Assembly: GCF_002104765.1 (NCBI RefSeq) | Contig: NZ_NCXM01000036.1 | Span: forward strand, 1-50,622 | Origin: Mycolicibacterium vulneris | GTDB taxonomy: Bacteria > Actinomycetota > Actinomycetes > Mycobacteriales > Mycobacteriaceae | Length of the DNA: 50,622 nucleotides | Direction: 5' to 3' | Shown here: piece by piece, positions 40,875 to 49,551 of the stretch | Layout of the letters: every line of letters starts with the position of its first letter | Position numbering within the stretch: the first letter of the stretch is position 1 | Translations under genes and position numbers: made by a program | Notes under the pieces: generated by a model | Databases searched by the model: none | Seen by the model: only the letters and a program-made list of their open reading frames with translations | What the model was told of the DNA's origin: nothing

Positions 40875-41231
40875 TTCCCTCACCTCTAGCTATCGTCCGT
40901 AGCCAGCATCGCGTTCGTAGCCTAATGCATCGGGCCGATGCCGCACTATGCGCGAATTACGTTGTGCGCGAGTGTTTCGTTCTATGACAGCGGCAGCCTG
41001 CTGGGCCGCGGTGACCGGTGACGGTGTAACCGCGGTGAGATTCCCGATTGCGGTCCCCCGGTCGGTTGGCTGCTTCATGCTGTCCGCCGGATGCGGCAGT
41101 AGCCGACACCGGCTCGATGATGCCGGGTCCGACAGCCCCGTCCCGGCCTCGTCGAACAGCAAAACCCGACGAAACGTGGCGTGCTGCTGATCGGACCGCT
41201 CGGCGGGTGTCAGCGAATCCGGGTTAGCCCC
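40875..41231. other. intergenic stretch without a recognisable gene
   Basis: About 360 bp. Short frames on both strands (for example 40890–41162 minus, 40948–41190 plus) lack ribosome sites and resemble no family I know. The DNA is less GC-rich than the neighbours. It probably holds the promoter of the secreted protein gene and decayed sequence from the duplication described at 41232. Confidence 0.4.
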
Positions 41232-41263
41232 GGCAGCTGGTCACGCCGGCGGGTGACGGCCGA
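41232..41263 (-). pseudogene. remnant of a second Rv3196-type gene / right direct repeat
   Basis: Positions 41232–41249 are identical over 18 nt to the inside of the Rv3196-type gene (38722–38739, encoding GVTSC), and 41242–41263 match that gene's 5' flank (39314–39334). The two pieces meet at CACGCCG, which occurs in both source positions. This looks like a copy of the gene collapsed by deletion at a 7-bp microhomology. Confidence 0.55.
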
Positions 41264-41265
41264 GT

Positions 41266-42630
41266 TCAGTTATCCGCAGAGCCGGGGCCGCCAGGATCTT
41301 GGCCCTCGCGCTCGAGTTTGGCGATGGCCTCGTCGATTCCGCTGGTGTCACCGCCGATGACCCGGTCGATGAAGCCCGCCGGTTCGTCGAGGTCCTCGGC
41401 GTCGGGCAGCAGGTCGGGGTGTTGCCAGATGCCGTCGCGGGCGTCCACCCCGGCGGCCTCCGTCAGGCGCTCCCAGAATGCCGCGGCCTCACGCATCTTG
41501 CGGGGCCGCAGCTCCAGCCCGACCAGTGTCGCGAAGGTCTGCTCGGCGGGGCCGCTGCTGGCCCGGCGGCGGCGCATCGTCTCGCCCAGCGCGGCCGCGC
41601 CGGGAATCCGGTCGCCCAGCGCGCTGGCCACCACCACCTGCACCCAGCCCTCGATCAGGGCGAGCAGCGTCTCCAGGCGCTCCAGCGCCTGCATCTGCGC
41701 GGGCGTCGCCTTGGGCTCGAAAACGCCCTGCCCGAGCAGGTTTTCGATGGCCGCGGGGTCCGACAGCGACGCCGGATTGAAGTCGCGCGCCAGCTCCTCG
41801 ATCCCGGACATGTCGATCTGCATGCCCATCGCGTACGCCTCGACGGCGCCCAGCAGCTGACTCGACAGCCACGGCACGTGACTGAACAGCCGGTGGTGGG
41901 CTGCCTCGCGCGCGGCCAGGAACGTCAGGACCTCGCTGCGCGGCCGCTCCAGCCCGGCGGCGAAAGGTTCGACGGCCTCGGGCATGATCGCCGCAATTCC
42001 CTTGGGCCCCAACGGCAGACCGATGTCCGTCGATGTCAGCACCTCGCGGGACAGTCGGCCCAGCGCCTGCCCGAGCTGCGAGCCGAACGCCATTCCGCCC
42101 ATCTGCGACATCATCTGCAGCAGCGGGCCGGCCATGCTCTTTGCCTCTTCGGGCAGCGACGCCGCCCACACCGTCGAAATCTGTTGTGCCATAGGGTCAC
42201 ACAGCCGCTTCCACGTCTCCAGCGTGTTGTCGACCCAATCGCCGGGTGTCCAGCCCACCGCCTTGGTGGTGCCCGCGGGCAGGGCGGTCGCCCCGTCCAG
42301 CCAGGTTTCCGCCAGGTGTACCGCGTCGGCGATCGCCGAGTTGGTGGTGTCCGGAACCGGCGCCACGAAGCCGATCGAATTCGTCGCGACCCGCCGTGCC
42401 AATTCGTAATTGACCGGTCCCGAGGCCGTTCCGCCGGGCCCGACAGTGCCCGCGCTGCTGAACATCTGACCCAGTTGGGTGAAGATCTGGCCCAAATCAC
42501 CCATGCCGAATTCACCGCTCATGCCGAAGGCGGCGAACGGGTCGGACGGGTTCGAGCCCGAATCGGGATCTTTTTTCCCGTGCTTGTCGGGGTCGTCTCC
42601 AGAGGAGAAGCCGAAAGGCAGGTCAGCCAT
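41266..42630 (-). CDS. zincin-like metallopeptidase-family protein, DUF2342 (Rv3195)
   Basis: 454 residues. A Gly/Pro/Asp-rich N-terminus (about 1–70) precedes a helical domain carrying AAREAAHHRLFSHVPWLSSQ, the degenerate zinc-site helix of the F420-associated/DUF2342 zincin-like family, and a C-terminal segment FIDRVIGGDTSGIDEAI. Protease activity is unproven. The ATG at 42630 has TACCGT 7 bases upstream, the spacing of a leaderless start. It is divergent from the PDZ-Lon gene and its last exact segment is duplicated at 40507–40616. Confidence 0.85.
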   Translation of the reverse strand: MADLPFGFSSGDDPDKHGKKDPDSGSNPSDPFAAFGMSGEFGMGDLGQIFTQLGQMFSSAGTVGPGGTASGPVNYELARRVATNSIGFVAPVPDTTNSAIADAVHLAETWLDGATALPAGTTKAVGWTPGDWVDNTLETWKRLCDPMAQQISTVWAASLPEEAKSMAGPLLQMMSQMGGMAFGSQLGQALGRLSREVLTSTDIGLPLGPKGIAAIMPEAVEPFAAGLERPRSEVLTFLAAREAAHHRLFSHVPWLSSQLLGAVEAYAMGMQIDMSGIEELARDFNPASLSDPAAIENLLGQGVFEPKATPAQMQALERLETLLALIEGWVQVVVASALGDRIPGAAALGETMRRRRASSGPAEQTFATLVGLELRPRKMREAAAFWERLTEAAGVDARDGIWQHPDLLPDAEDLDEPAGFIDRVIGGDTSGIDEAIAKLEREGQDPGGPGSADN

Positions 42631-42739
42631 ACCCTCAACGGTACTCACCACAAGGTCAGACGGCGCGACCTCGGGTCAGCTTGTAGCTGAACCCTCCTAA
42701 CCGAACGTTGTGGCTGAACACCGCGCCGCGGCCGCCGTC

Positions 42740-42745
42740 TAGTGT
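42740..42745 (+). promoter_or_regulatory. -10 element for a leaderless transcript
   Basis: TAGTGT ends 7 nt before the GTG at 42753, and no ribosome site lies between. The predicted message of the PDZ-Lon gene starts at the start codon. Confidence 0.5.
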
Positions 42746-42752
42746 GTTCGGC

Positions 42753-43775
42753 GTGAACAGGCGCATCCTGACCCTGATGGTCGCGCTGGTGCCGATCGTC
42801 GTGTTCGGCGTGTTGCTGGCGGTGGTGACGGTGCCGTTCGTGTCGTTGGGGCCCGGCCCGACCTTCGACACGCTCGGTGAGGTCGACGGCAAGCAGGTGG
42901 TGGCGATCGAGGGCACCCAGACGCACCCGACGACCGGCCACCTCAACATGACGACGGTGTCCCAGCGCGACGACTTGACCCTGGGCGAGGCGCTGACGCT
43001 GTGGCTTTCGGACCAGGAACAGCTGGTGCCGCGCGACCTGATCTACCCGCCCGGTAAGTCGCGGGAGGACGTCGACAAAGCCAACAATGCGGACTTCAAG
43101 CAATCCGAGGACAGCGCGGCCTACGCGGCCCTGGGTTACCTTAAGTACCCGGCGGCGGTGACGGTCGCCAAGGTTCCCGAGCCGGGTCCGTCGGTGGGCA
43201 AGCTGAAGGTTGGCGACGCAATCGACGCGGTCAACGGCGTCCCGGTGGCCACCGTCGACGAGTTCACCGGATTGCTGAAGAACACCAAGCCGGGCCAGGT
43301 GGTGACGATCGACTATCGCCGCAAGAATGAGCCGGCCGGAGTGGCGCAGGTCACGCTGGGCACCAACAAAGACCGCGACTACGGCTTCCTCGGCGTCGCC
43401 GTGCTCGACGCGCCGTGGGCGCCGTTTACCGTGGATTTCAACCTGGCTAACGTGGGCGGGCCGTCCGCCGGATTGATGTTCAGCCTGGCGGTGGTCGACA
43501 AATTGACCACCGGCGACCTGGCCAAGTCGAACTTCATCGCGGGCACCGGAACCATCTCGTCCGACGGCAAGGTCGGCCAGATCGGCGGCATCACCCACAA
43601 GATGGTCGCCGCGCACGCGGCCGGCGCCACGGTCTTTCTGGTGCCGGCGAAAAACTGCTACGAGGCCAGCTCGGACAATCCGTCCGGCCTGCGGTTGGTC
43701 AAGGTCGAGACGCTCGGTCAGGCAGTGGATGCGCTGCACGCGATCGGTTCGGGCGGGCAGCCGCCAAGCTGCTAG
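42753..43775 (+). CDS. membrane-anchored PDZ–Lon serine protease (Rv3194c)
   Basis: 340 residues, the M. tuberculosis length. One N-terminal membrane helix (about 5–25), a PDZ domain around 140–215 (LKVGDAIDAVNGVPV, TVDEFTGLL) and a Lon-type protease domain with catalytic Ser238 in GGPSAGLMF and Lys283 in ITHKMVAA. The active part faces outside, as in the YlbL family. It probably trims envelope proteins. It is followed 74 bp later by the UPF0182 gene on the same strand. Confidence 0.92.
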   Translation: MNRRILTLMVALVPIVVFGVLLAVVTVPFVSLGPGPTFDTLGEVDGKQVVAIEGTQTHPTTGHLNMTTVSQRDDLTLGEALTLWLSDQEQLVPRDLIYPPGKSREDVDKANNADFKQSEDSAAYAALGYLKYPAAVTVAKVPEPGPSVGKLKVGDAIDAVNGVPVATVDEFTGLLKNTKPGQVVTIDYRRKNEPAGVAQVTLGTNKDRDYGFLGVAVLDAPWAPFTVDFNLANVGGPSAGLMFSLAVVDKLTTGDLAKSNFIAGTGTISSDGKVGQIGGITHKMVAAHAAGATVFLVPAKNCYEASSDNPSGLRLVKVETLGQAVDALHAIGSGGQPPSC

Positions 43776-43849
43776 CGAACCCCGGCGATCACGCGTAGCG
43801 CCATGCGTAGAGTTGTCACCGTCTAGCAATCGATCAGGGAGCGTAGCCA

Positions 43850-46831
43850 GTGGGGATGCGGCCCACCGCACGGATGCCGAAGCTGACTCGGCGTAGCCGG
43901 ATTCTGATCCTGATCGCACTGGGTGTGATCGTTCTGCTGCTCGCGGGTCCGCGGCTGATCGACGCCTACGTCGACTGGTTGTGGTTCGGCGAGGTGGGCT
44001 ATCGCTCGGTGTTTTCCACCGTGCTGGTCACGCGGTTCGTCGTCTTCGTGATCGCCGGGCTGCTGGTGGGCGGCATCGTGTTCGCCGGGCTCGCGGTGGC
44101 CTACCGCACCCGCCCGGTGTTCGTGCCGAGCAACGACAACGATCCGGTGGCGCGCTACCGCGCCCTGGTGCTGTCCCGGTTGCGATTGGTGAGCGCCGGG
44201 ATCCCGGTGGCCATCGGCCTGCTGGCCGGCATCATCGCCCAAAGCTATTGGGTGCGCATCCAACTGTTCCTGCACGGCGGCGACTTCGGCATCAAAGACC
44301 CGCAGTTCGGCAAGGACCTCGGCTTCTACGCGTTCGAGCTGCCGTTCTACCGGCTGTTGCTCAGCTACCTGTTCGTCGCGGTCTTCCTCGCGTTCGTGGC
44401 CAACCTCTTATCCCACTACATCTTTGGCGGCATCCGGCTGTCCGGTCGCACGGGCACGCTGAGCCGTTCAGCACGGATCCAGCTGGTCACCCTGGTCGGG
44501 CTGCTAGTCGTACTCAAGGCGATTGCGTACTGGGTGGACCGTTATGAGTTGTTGTCGCACACCCGCGGCGGCAAGCCCTTCACCGGGGCCGGGTACACCG
44601 ACATCAACGCGGTGCTGCCGGCGAAGCTGATCCTGATGGCGATCGCGCTCATCTGCGCGGCCGCCGTGTTCTCCGCGGTCGTGCTCAGGGACTTGAGGAT
44701 TCCGGCGATCGGGCTGGTCCTGTTGCTGCTGTCGTCGCTGATCGTGGGCGCCGGGTGGCCGTTGATCGTCGAGCAGATCAGCGTGAAACCCAATGCCGCG
44801 CAAAAGGAAAGCGAATACATCAGCCGCAGCATCGCCGCGACCCGGCAGGCCTACGGCCTGACCTCGGACCAGGTCACCTATCGCAACTACACCGGCGATG
44901 CGCAGGCCACCGCCCAGCAGGTCGCCGACGACCGGGCGACCACGTCGAACATCCGGCTGCTCGACCCGACGATCGTCAGCCCGGCGTTCACCCAGTTCCA
45001 GCAGGGCAAGAACTTCTACTATTTCCCCGACCAGCTCTCCATCGACCGGTACCAGGACCGCAACGGGGCGTTGCGCGACTACGTCGTGGCGGCGCGTGAG
45101 CTCAACCCGGACCGGCTGATCGACAACCAGCGCGACTGGATCAACCGGCACACCGTCTACACCCACGGCAACGGCTTCATCGCGTCGCCGGCCAACACGG
45201 TGCGCGGAATCGCCAACGACCCTAACCAGAACGGCGGCTACCCCGAGTTTCTGGTCAACGTCGTCGGCGCCAACGGCGGCGTGGTGTCCGACGGGCCGGC
45301 GCCACTCGACCAGCCGCGCGTCTACTTCGGGCCGGTCATCTCCAACACGTCGGCCGACTACGCGATCGTCGGGCGCAACGGCACCGACCGCGAATACGAC
45401 TACGAGACCAACAACGAGACCAAGAACTACACCTATACCGGCCTGGGTGGCGTCCCGCTCGGCAACTGGTTGTCGCGCAGCGTGTTCGCCGCGAAATTCG
45501 CCGAGCGAAACTTCTTGTTCTCCAACGTGATCGGCTCGAACAGCAAGATCCTGTTCAACCGTGACCCGGCCCGGCGGGTGGAGGCGGTGGCGCCGTGGCT
45601 GACCACAGACAGCTCGGTGTACCCCGCGATCGTCAACAAGCGACTGGTGTGGATCATCGACGGCTACACCACGCTGGACAACTACCCGTATTCCGAACTC
45701 ACATCGCTGGAGTCGGCCACTGCGGACTCCAACGAGGTGGCATTCAACAAGCTGGCGCCCGATAAGCGGGTCTCCTACATCCGCAACTCGGTGAAGGCGA
45801 CCGTCGACGCGTACGACGGCACCGTCACGCTGTATCAGCAGGACGAACAGGACCCGGTGCTCAAGGCCTGGATGCAGGTCTTCCCGGGCACCGTGAAGCC
45901 CAAGAGCGACATCAGCCCGGAGCTGGCCGAGCACCTGCGCTATCCCGAGGACCTGTTCAAGGTGCAGCGGATGCTGCTGGCCAAATACCACGTCAACGAT
46001 CCGGTGACGTTCTTCTCCACGTCGGATTTCTGGGACGTGCCGCTCGATCCCAACCCGACGGCCAGCAGCTACCAGCCGCCGTACTACATCGTCGCGAAAA
46101 ACATTGCGAAGAACGACAATACGGCCTCATACCAGCTGACCAGCGCGATGAACCGGTTCAAGCGTGACTATCTGGCCGCCTACATCAGCGCCAGCTCCGA
46201 TCCGGCGACGTACGGCAGGATCACCGTGCTGACCATCCCGGGCCAGGTCAACGGGCCGAAGCTGGCCAACAACGCGATTACCACCGATCCGGCGGTGTCG
46301 CAGGACCTCGGCGTGATCGGGCGTGACAACCAGAACCGGATCCGGTGGGGCAACCTGCTCACCCTGCCGGTGGGGCAGGGCGGGCTGCTCTATGTAGAAC
46401 CCGTGTATGCCTCCCCGGGGGCCAGCGATGCGGCGTCGTCCTACCCGCGGCTGATCCGGGTGGCGATGATGTACAACGACAAGATCGGGTACGGCCCCAC
46501 CGTCCGTGACGCGCTGACCGGGCTGTTCGGGCCGGGCGCGGGCGCGGCGGCGACGAGCATCCAGCCCACCGAGTCCGGGACACCCGCGGCGAGTCCGCCG
46601 GCCAGCGCGCCGGCGCCCGCCGTGACGCCCGGGTCGGCCCCGCCGGTGGCCGCACCGTCGGCGCCCGATGGGGCCGTGACGCTATCACCCGCCAAATCCG
46701 CTGCCCTGCAAGAGATTCAGGCGGCACTCGGCGCGGCGAAAGACGCGCAGAAGAAGGGCGATTTCGCCGGCTACGGTGCCGCGTTGCAGCGCCTGGACGA
46801 CGCGATCACCAAGTACAACAACACCAAGTAG
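43850..46831 (+). CDS. UPF0182 membrane protein (Rv3193c)
   Basis: 993 residues, one of the longest proteins here. The N-terminal third has seven hydrophobic segments (the first with LILIALGVIVLLLAGPRLI; later ones near 60–80, 112–135, 160–185, 210–230, 255–280 and 285–305). A large extracytoplasmic domain follows (LGGVPLGNWLSR, TVKPKSDISPELAEHLRYPE, FWDVP) and an Ala/Pro-rich tail. The family is conserved in actinobacteria and cyanobacteria without assigned function. GTG 43850 follows AGGGAG. It ends 3 bp from the convergent GlxA-type gene. Confidence 0.92.
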   Translation: MGMRPTARMPKLTRRSRILILIALGVIVLLLAGPRLIDAYVDWLWFGEVGYRSVFSTVLVTRFVVFVIAGLLVGGIVFAGLAVAYRTRPVFVPSNDNDPVARYRALVLSRLRLVSAGIPVAIGLLAGIIAQSYWVRIQLFLHGGDFGIKDPQFGKDLGFYAFELPFYRLLLSYLFVAVFLAFVANLLSHYIFGGIRLSGRTGTLSRSARIQLVTLVGLLVVLKAIAYWVDRYELLSHTRGGKPFTGAGYTDINAVLPAKLILMAIALICAAAVFSAVVLRDLRIPAIGLVLLLLSSLIVGAGWPLIVEQISVKPNAAQKESEYISRSIAATRQAYGLTSDQVTYRNYTGDAQATAQQVADDRATTSNIRLLDPTIVSPAFTQFQQGKNFYYFPDQLSIDRYQDRNGALRDYVVAARELNPDRLIDNQRDWINRHTVYTHGNGFIASPANTVRGIANDPNQNGGYPEFLVNVVGANGGVVSDGPAPLDQPRVYFGPVISNTSADYAIVGRNGTDREYDYETNNETKNYTYTGLGGVPLGNWLSRSVFAAKFAERNFLFSNVIGSNSKILFNRDPARRVEAVAPWLTTDSSVYPAIVNKRLVWIIDGYTTLDNYPYSELTSLESATADSNEVAFNKLAPDKRVSYIRNSVKATVDAYDGTVTLYQQDEQDPVLKAWMQVFPGTVKPKSDISPELAEHLRYPEDLFKVQRMLLAKYHVNDPVTFFSTSDFWDVPLDPNPTASSYQPPYYIVAKNIAKNDNTASYQLTSAMNRFKRDYLAAYISASSDPATYGRITVLTIPGQVNGPKLANNAITTDPAVSQDLGVIGRDNQNRIRWGNLLTLPVGQGGLLYVEPVYASPGASDAASSYPRLIRVAMMYNDKIGYGPTVRDALTGLFGPGAGAAATSIQPTESGTPAASPPASAPAPAVTPGSAPPVAAPSAPDGAVTLSPAKSAALQEIQAALGAAKDAQKKGDFAGYGAALQRLDDAITKYNNTK

Positions 46832-46834
46832 CTT

Positions 46835-47815
46835 TCACGGGTAGGCCGTTCGGAACCTGTCCCGATAGGCCTTCGGGCTGATGCCCAGGTGATTGACGAA
46901 TACTCGTCGCAGCGTTTCGATGCTGCCGAAGCCGGCCATGCCCGCGGTCTCGGTGACCGACCGGCCGGATTCCAGCGCATTGCGGGCGAAATCGATCCGA
47001 ACCAATTCGACGTAGCGCGCCGGGGTCATCCCCAGCTCGGATTGAAACAGCCGGGTCAGCTGACGGGTGCTCAAAGATGCCAGGGCCGCAAGCTTTTTCA
47101 CGCTGTAGTCGGCGCCGGGATCGGCCGCGATCGCATCGGTGACCGGGCGCAGCGGCGACTGCGGCGGCGGATCGGCCTCGAGCAGCACCGAGAACTGCGA
47201 TTGGCCGCCGGCACGTTTGAGGTAGACGACCAGCCACCGGGCCACGTCGCGGACCAGTTCTGTCCCGTAATCCATTTCAACCAGCGCCAGCGCCAGGTCG
47301 ATGCCCGACGAGATGCCCGCGGACGTGAAGATGTCGCCGTCGCGGACGAAGATCGCGTCCGGCTCGACGGTGACGTCCGGGAATGCCCGGCCCAGCAACC
47401 GGGTGTCGTGCCAGTGCGTGGTGGCGCGCCGGCCGCTGAGCACGCCGGCCTGCGCGAGGACGAACGACCCCGTGCAGATGGATGCCAGACGGCGGGTCCG
47501 TGTTGACGCCGATCGGACGGCCTCGACCAGGGCGGGGTCGATGGGCCGCCGCGGCAGCTCGTCGCTTCCGGCGACCATGACGGTATCGGCGGACTCGATC
47601 GCCGAAATGCTGTCGGTCACGCCCAATCGGGCCCCGATCGAGCTGGTCACGTCGCACCCGTCCACCGACGCGATCTTGACCCGGTAGTCGGCGCCGAAGC
47701 GGTTGGCCTCGACGAACACCTCACCCGCCCCCGCGACGTCCAACAACGTCACCCCGTCGAAAACGACGATCACCACCACCCGCGAACGCGCTCCGGCTGT
47801 AGCCACGCAAGCCAT
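46835..47815 (-). CDS. GlxA-type AraC regulator (DJ-1/PfpI-like sensor domain)
   Basis: 326 residues. The N-terminal class-I glutamine-amidotransferase-like domain (VVVIVVFDGVTLLDVAGAGE, nucleophile-elbow ASICTGSFVLAQAG, RRATTHW) joins a C-terminal AraC helix-turn-helix pair (VKKLAALASLSTRQLTRLFQ, SVTETAGMAGFGSIETLRRV). Such regulators sense small amides or nitrogen compounds. It is divergent from the HD hydrolase gene, its likely target, across a 97-bp gap. ATG 47815 is chosen because it begins the sensor domain cleanly. Confidence 0.88.
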   Translation of the reverse strand: MACVATAGARSRVVVIVVFDGVTLLDVAGAGEVFVEANRFGADYRVKIASVDGCDVTSSIGARLGVTDSISAIESADTVMVAGSDELPRRPIDPALVEAVRSASTRTRRLASICTGSFVLAQAGVLSGRRATTHWHDTRLLGRAFPDVTVEPDAIFVRDGDIFTSAGISSGIDLALALVEMDYGTELVRDVARWLVVYLKRAGGQSQFSVLLEADPPPQSPLRPVTDAIAADPGADYSVKKLAALASLSTRQLTRLFQSELGMTPARYVELVRIDFARNALESGRSVTETAGMAGFGSIETLRRVFVNHLGISPKAYRDRFRTAYP

Positions 47816-47912
47816 TCTGTCGTTTTCTGAGGACTTGACGGCCCGAACGGCCAGGGTCGATTCGTCCGCGCCGGCGCACACTCATACCAACAGTCACTTA
47901 GGAGACGAGAAC

Positions 47913-48563
47913 ATGACCACAGGCTCAATCGACACCGTCGCCGGCATCCACGTACCCGACACGGCGCTGGCGCGTGAGACCACCGAGTTCATCCGGGACA
48001 CCGAGGACGAGTTGCTCTTCAACCATTCCCGTCGGGTGTTCTTCTTCGGCGCGTTGCAGGGCCTGCGCCGCGGGCTGAAGCCGGATGCGGAGCTGCTCTA
48101 CGTCGGCGCGATGTTCCACGACCTCGGCCTGACCGAGCGCTACCGCGATTCGCAAATCCGTTTCGAGGTCGACGGCGCCGACGCGGCGCGAGACTTCCTG
48201 ACGGCCCACGGAGTCGACGATGCCGACGCGGCCAAGGTGTGGCTGGGCATCGCCCTGCACACCACGCCCGGCGTGCCCGAGTTTTTGGCGCCCGAGGTCG
48301 CCCTGCTGCAGGCCGGTGTGGAAGTCGACGTGCTCGGCGTCGGGCGCGAGCAGTTGGCCCCCAAGGCGCTGGCCGCGGTGACGGCCGCGCACCCGCGCCC
48401 GCAGTTCAAGCAGCGCATTGTGGCGGCGTTCAACGACGGCATGAAGCACCGCCCGCAGACCACCTTCGGCACCATGAACGACGACGTGCTGGCGCATTTC
48501 GATCCAACATTCGAGCGCGTCGACTTCGTCGAGCAGATCCTGCACAACAGCTGGCCGGAGTAG
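47913..48563 (+). CDS. HD-domain hydrolase, cyanamide-hydratase-like
   Basis: 216 residues. Metal ligands appear as FNHSRRVFFF (His), MFHDLGLTE (the HD pair) and IALHTTPGVPEF, followed by DVLG with the last Asp. The arrangement resembles the Ddi2/Ddi3 cyanamide hydratase group of HD enzymes, which hydrate nitrile-like substrates; the exact substrate is inferred. ATG 47913 has AGGAG 8 bases upstream. It is followed by a decayed nitroreductase, and faces a GlxA-type regulator. This cluster is absent from the M. tuberculosis order. Confidence 0.82.
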   Translation: MTTGSIDTVAGIHVPDTALARETTEFIRDTEDELLFNHSRRVFFFGALQGLRRGLKPDAELLYVGAMFHDLGLTERYRDSQIRFEVDGADAARDFLTAHGVDDADAAKVWLGIALHTTPGVPEFLAPEVALLQAGVEVDVLGVGREQLAPKALAAVTAAHPRPQFKQRIVAAFNDGMKHRPQTTFGTMNDDVLAHFDPTFERVDFVEQILHNSWPE

Positions 48564-48567
48564 CGAC

Positions 48568-48818
48568 ATGGACATCTACGAAGCGCTGTACACCACCAGG
48601 ATGATGCGGCGGTTCGCGCTCCCCACGGGGGCAACACCCAGCGCTGGCACTTCGTGGCCGTCGACGATCCGGGACTCATCCGCGAGTTCGCTCAATTGTT
48701 CCGCAAGTCTCGTGCCGTCGAATACGAGAACTTCAGGACCGGAAGGATGGTCGCCCCGGCGCCCGCACTGACCCGGAGGGTGTTCGACAACGCGCCGAGA
48801 TTGCGGTGGCGGCTGTGA
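48568..48818 (+). pseudogene. nitroreductase remnant
   Basis: The start MDIYEALYTTRMMRRF, four bases after the HD gene stop, is the typical first helix of FMN nitroreductases. From 48621 another frame gives PHGGNTQRWHFVAVDDPGLI and continues to a stop at 48816–48818, matching the family's GGNxQxW segment. About 20 codons between the two are missing and the shift is out of frame; the C-terminal two thirds are also gone. The gene is dead. Confidence 0.75.
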
Positions 48819-48922
48819 TCGCGGCGTGAAGAACGACCGTGGAGGCGATCTCGGCGCTTGACGGCCGCTGACAGGGCGATTTGGTCGCGGTGAGACCGGT
48901 TCGGTAATCTGGCACTTACCAA

Positions 48923-48999
48923 CGCGGGGTGGAGCAGCTCGGTAGCTCGCTGGGCTCATAACCCAGAGGTCGCAGGTTCGAATCCTGTCCCCGCTACCA
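48923..48999 (+). tRNA. initiator tRNA-Met (CAT anticodon)
   Basis: 77 nt including encoded CCA. The acceptor stem CGCGGGG pairs with CCCCGC except position 1 (C opposite T), the mismatch that marks initiator tRNAs. The anticodon arm is CTGGG-CTCATAA-CCCAG with the three G–C pairs of initiators, and the T arm is CAGG-TTCGAAT-CCTG. A strong terminator hairpin follows at 49005. Confidence 0.95.
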
Positions 49000-49004
49000 G
49001 GTAA

Positions 49005-49035
49005 AGCGGCCCCCGGAGAATCTCCGGGGGCCGCT
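49005..49035. terminator. intrinsic terminator after tRNA-Met
   Basis: AGCGGCCCCCGGAG pairs perfectly with CTCCGGGGGCCGCT around a 3-nt loop and is followed by TTTC. It can serve both the tRNA and the convergent peroxidase gene, which stops at 49043. Confidence 0.85.
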
Positions 49036-49042
49036 TTCATGC

Positions 49043-49531
49043 CTAGCGGGGCAGCACGCCCTCGATGGCGCTGATGACCTCGGGGGCATCGGGCTCGGTG
49101 CGGGGCCGGAACCGCTGCACCACCTCACCGCCGGGGGCGAGGAGGAACTTCTCGAAGTTCCACTGGATGTCTCCGGCCTGGCCGTCGGCATCGGCGGTCT
49201 TGGTCAGCTCGGCGTACAGCGGGTGGCGGCCGTCACCGTTGACGTCGGTCTTCGCCAACAGCGGGAACGTCACCCCGTAGGTCGTCGAGCAGAACTCCTG
49301 GATCTCGTCGGCCGTGCCCGGCTCCTGGCCCATGAACTGGTTGCAGGGGACGCCGACGACGGTCAGCCCGCGGTCGCCGTAATCCTTGGCCAGCTTCTCC
49401 AGCGCGGTGTACTGCGGCGTCAGCCCGCATTTGGAGGCGACGTTGACGACCAGTGTTGCGCCATCGGACAATTCGGCCAGCGTGGTCGGCCGGCCGTCGA
49501 GGGTGGTCAGGGCGATGTTTTTGAGGGTCAC
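49043..49531 (-). CDS. glutathione-peroxidase-family thiol peroxidase
   Basis: 162 residues, cysteine-type GPx fold: NVASKCGLTPQY with peroxidatic Cys35, VPCNQFMGQEPG with the conserved Gln69, EFCSTTYGVTFPL and WNFEKFLL with the active-site Trp and Asn. It reduces hydrogen or lipid peroxides, probably with thioredoxin rather than glutathione, which mycobacteria lack. GTG 49531 is preferred because TAGCGT (49539–49544, minus strand) lies 7 nt upstream as a leaderless -10; GTG 49537 is in frame. Confidence 0.9.
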   Translation of the reverse strand: MTLKNIALTTLDGRPTTLAELSDGATLVVNVASKCGLTPQYTALEKLAKDYGDRGLTVVGVPCNQFMGQEPGTADEIQEFCSTTYGVTFPLLAKTDVNGDGRHPLYAELTKTADADGQAGDIQWNFEKFLLAPGGEVVQRFRPRTEPDAPEVISAIEGVLPR

Positions 49532-49551
49532 GCCCACGACGCTAACGCAAC

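Noticed and set aside
40474..40902. 142-codon plus-strand frame opposite the secreted protein gene
   Set aside because: It is antisense to the Rv3195 remnant and to a gene with a clear signal peptide and ribosome site.
49005..49035. Attachment site for a mobile element next to tRNA-Met
   Set aside because: The sequence after the tRNA is a perfect terminator hairpin; no integrase and no repeated tRNA 3' end is present in the window.
48576..49040. Minus-strand 154-codon protein across tRNA-Met
   Set aside because: It is the well-known spurious translation of a tRNA locus (GSGDRIRTCDL type) and overlaps the nitroreductase remnant.
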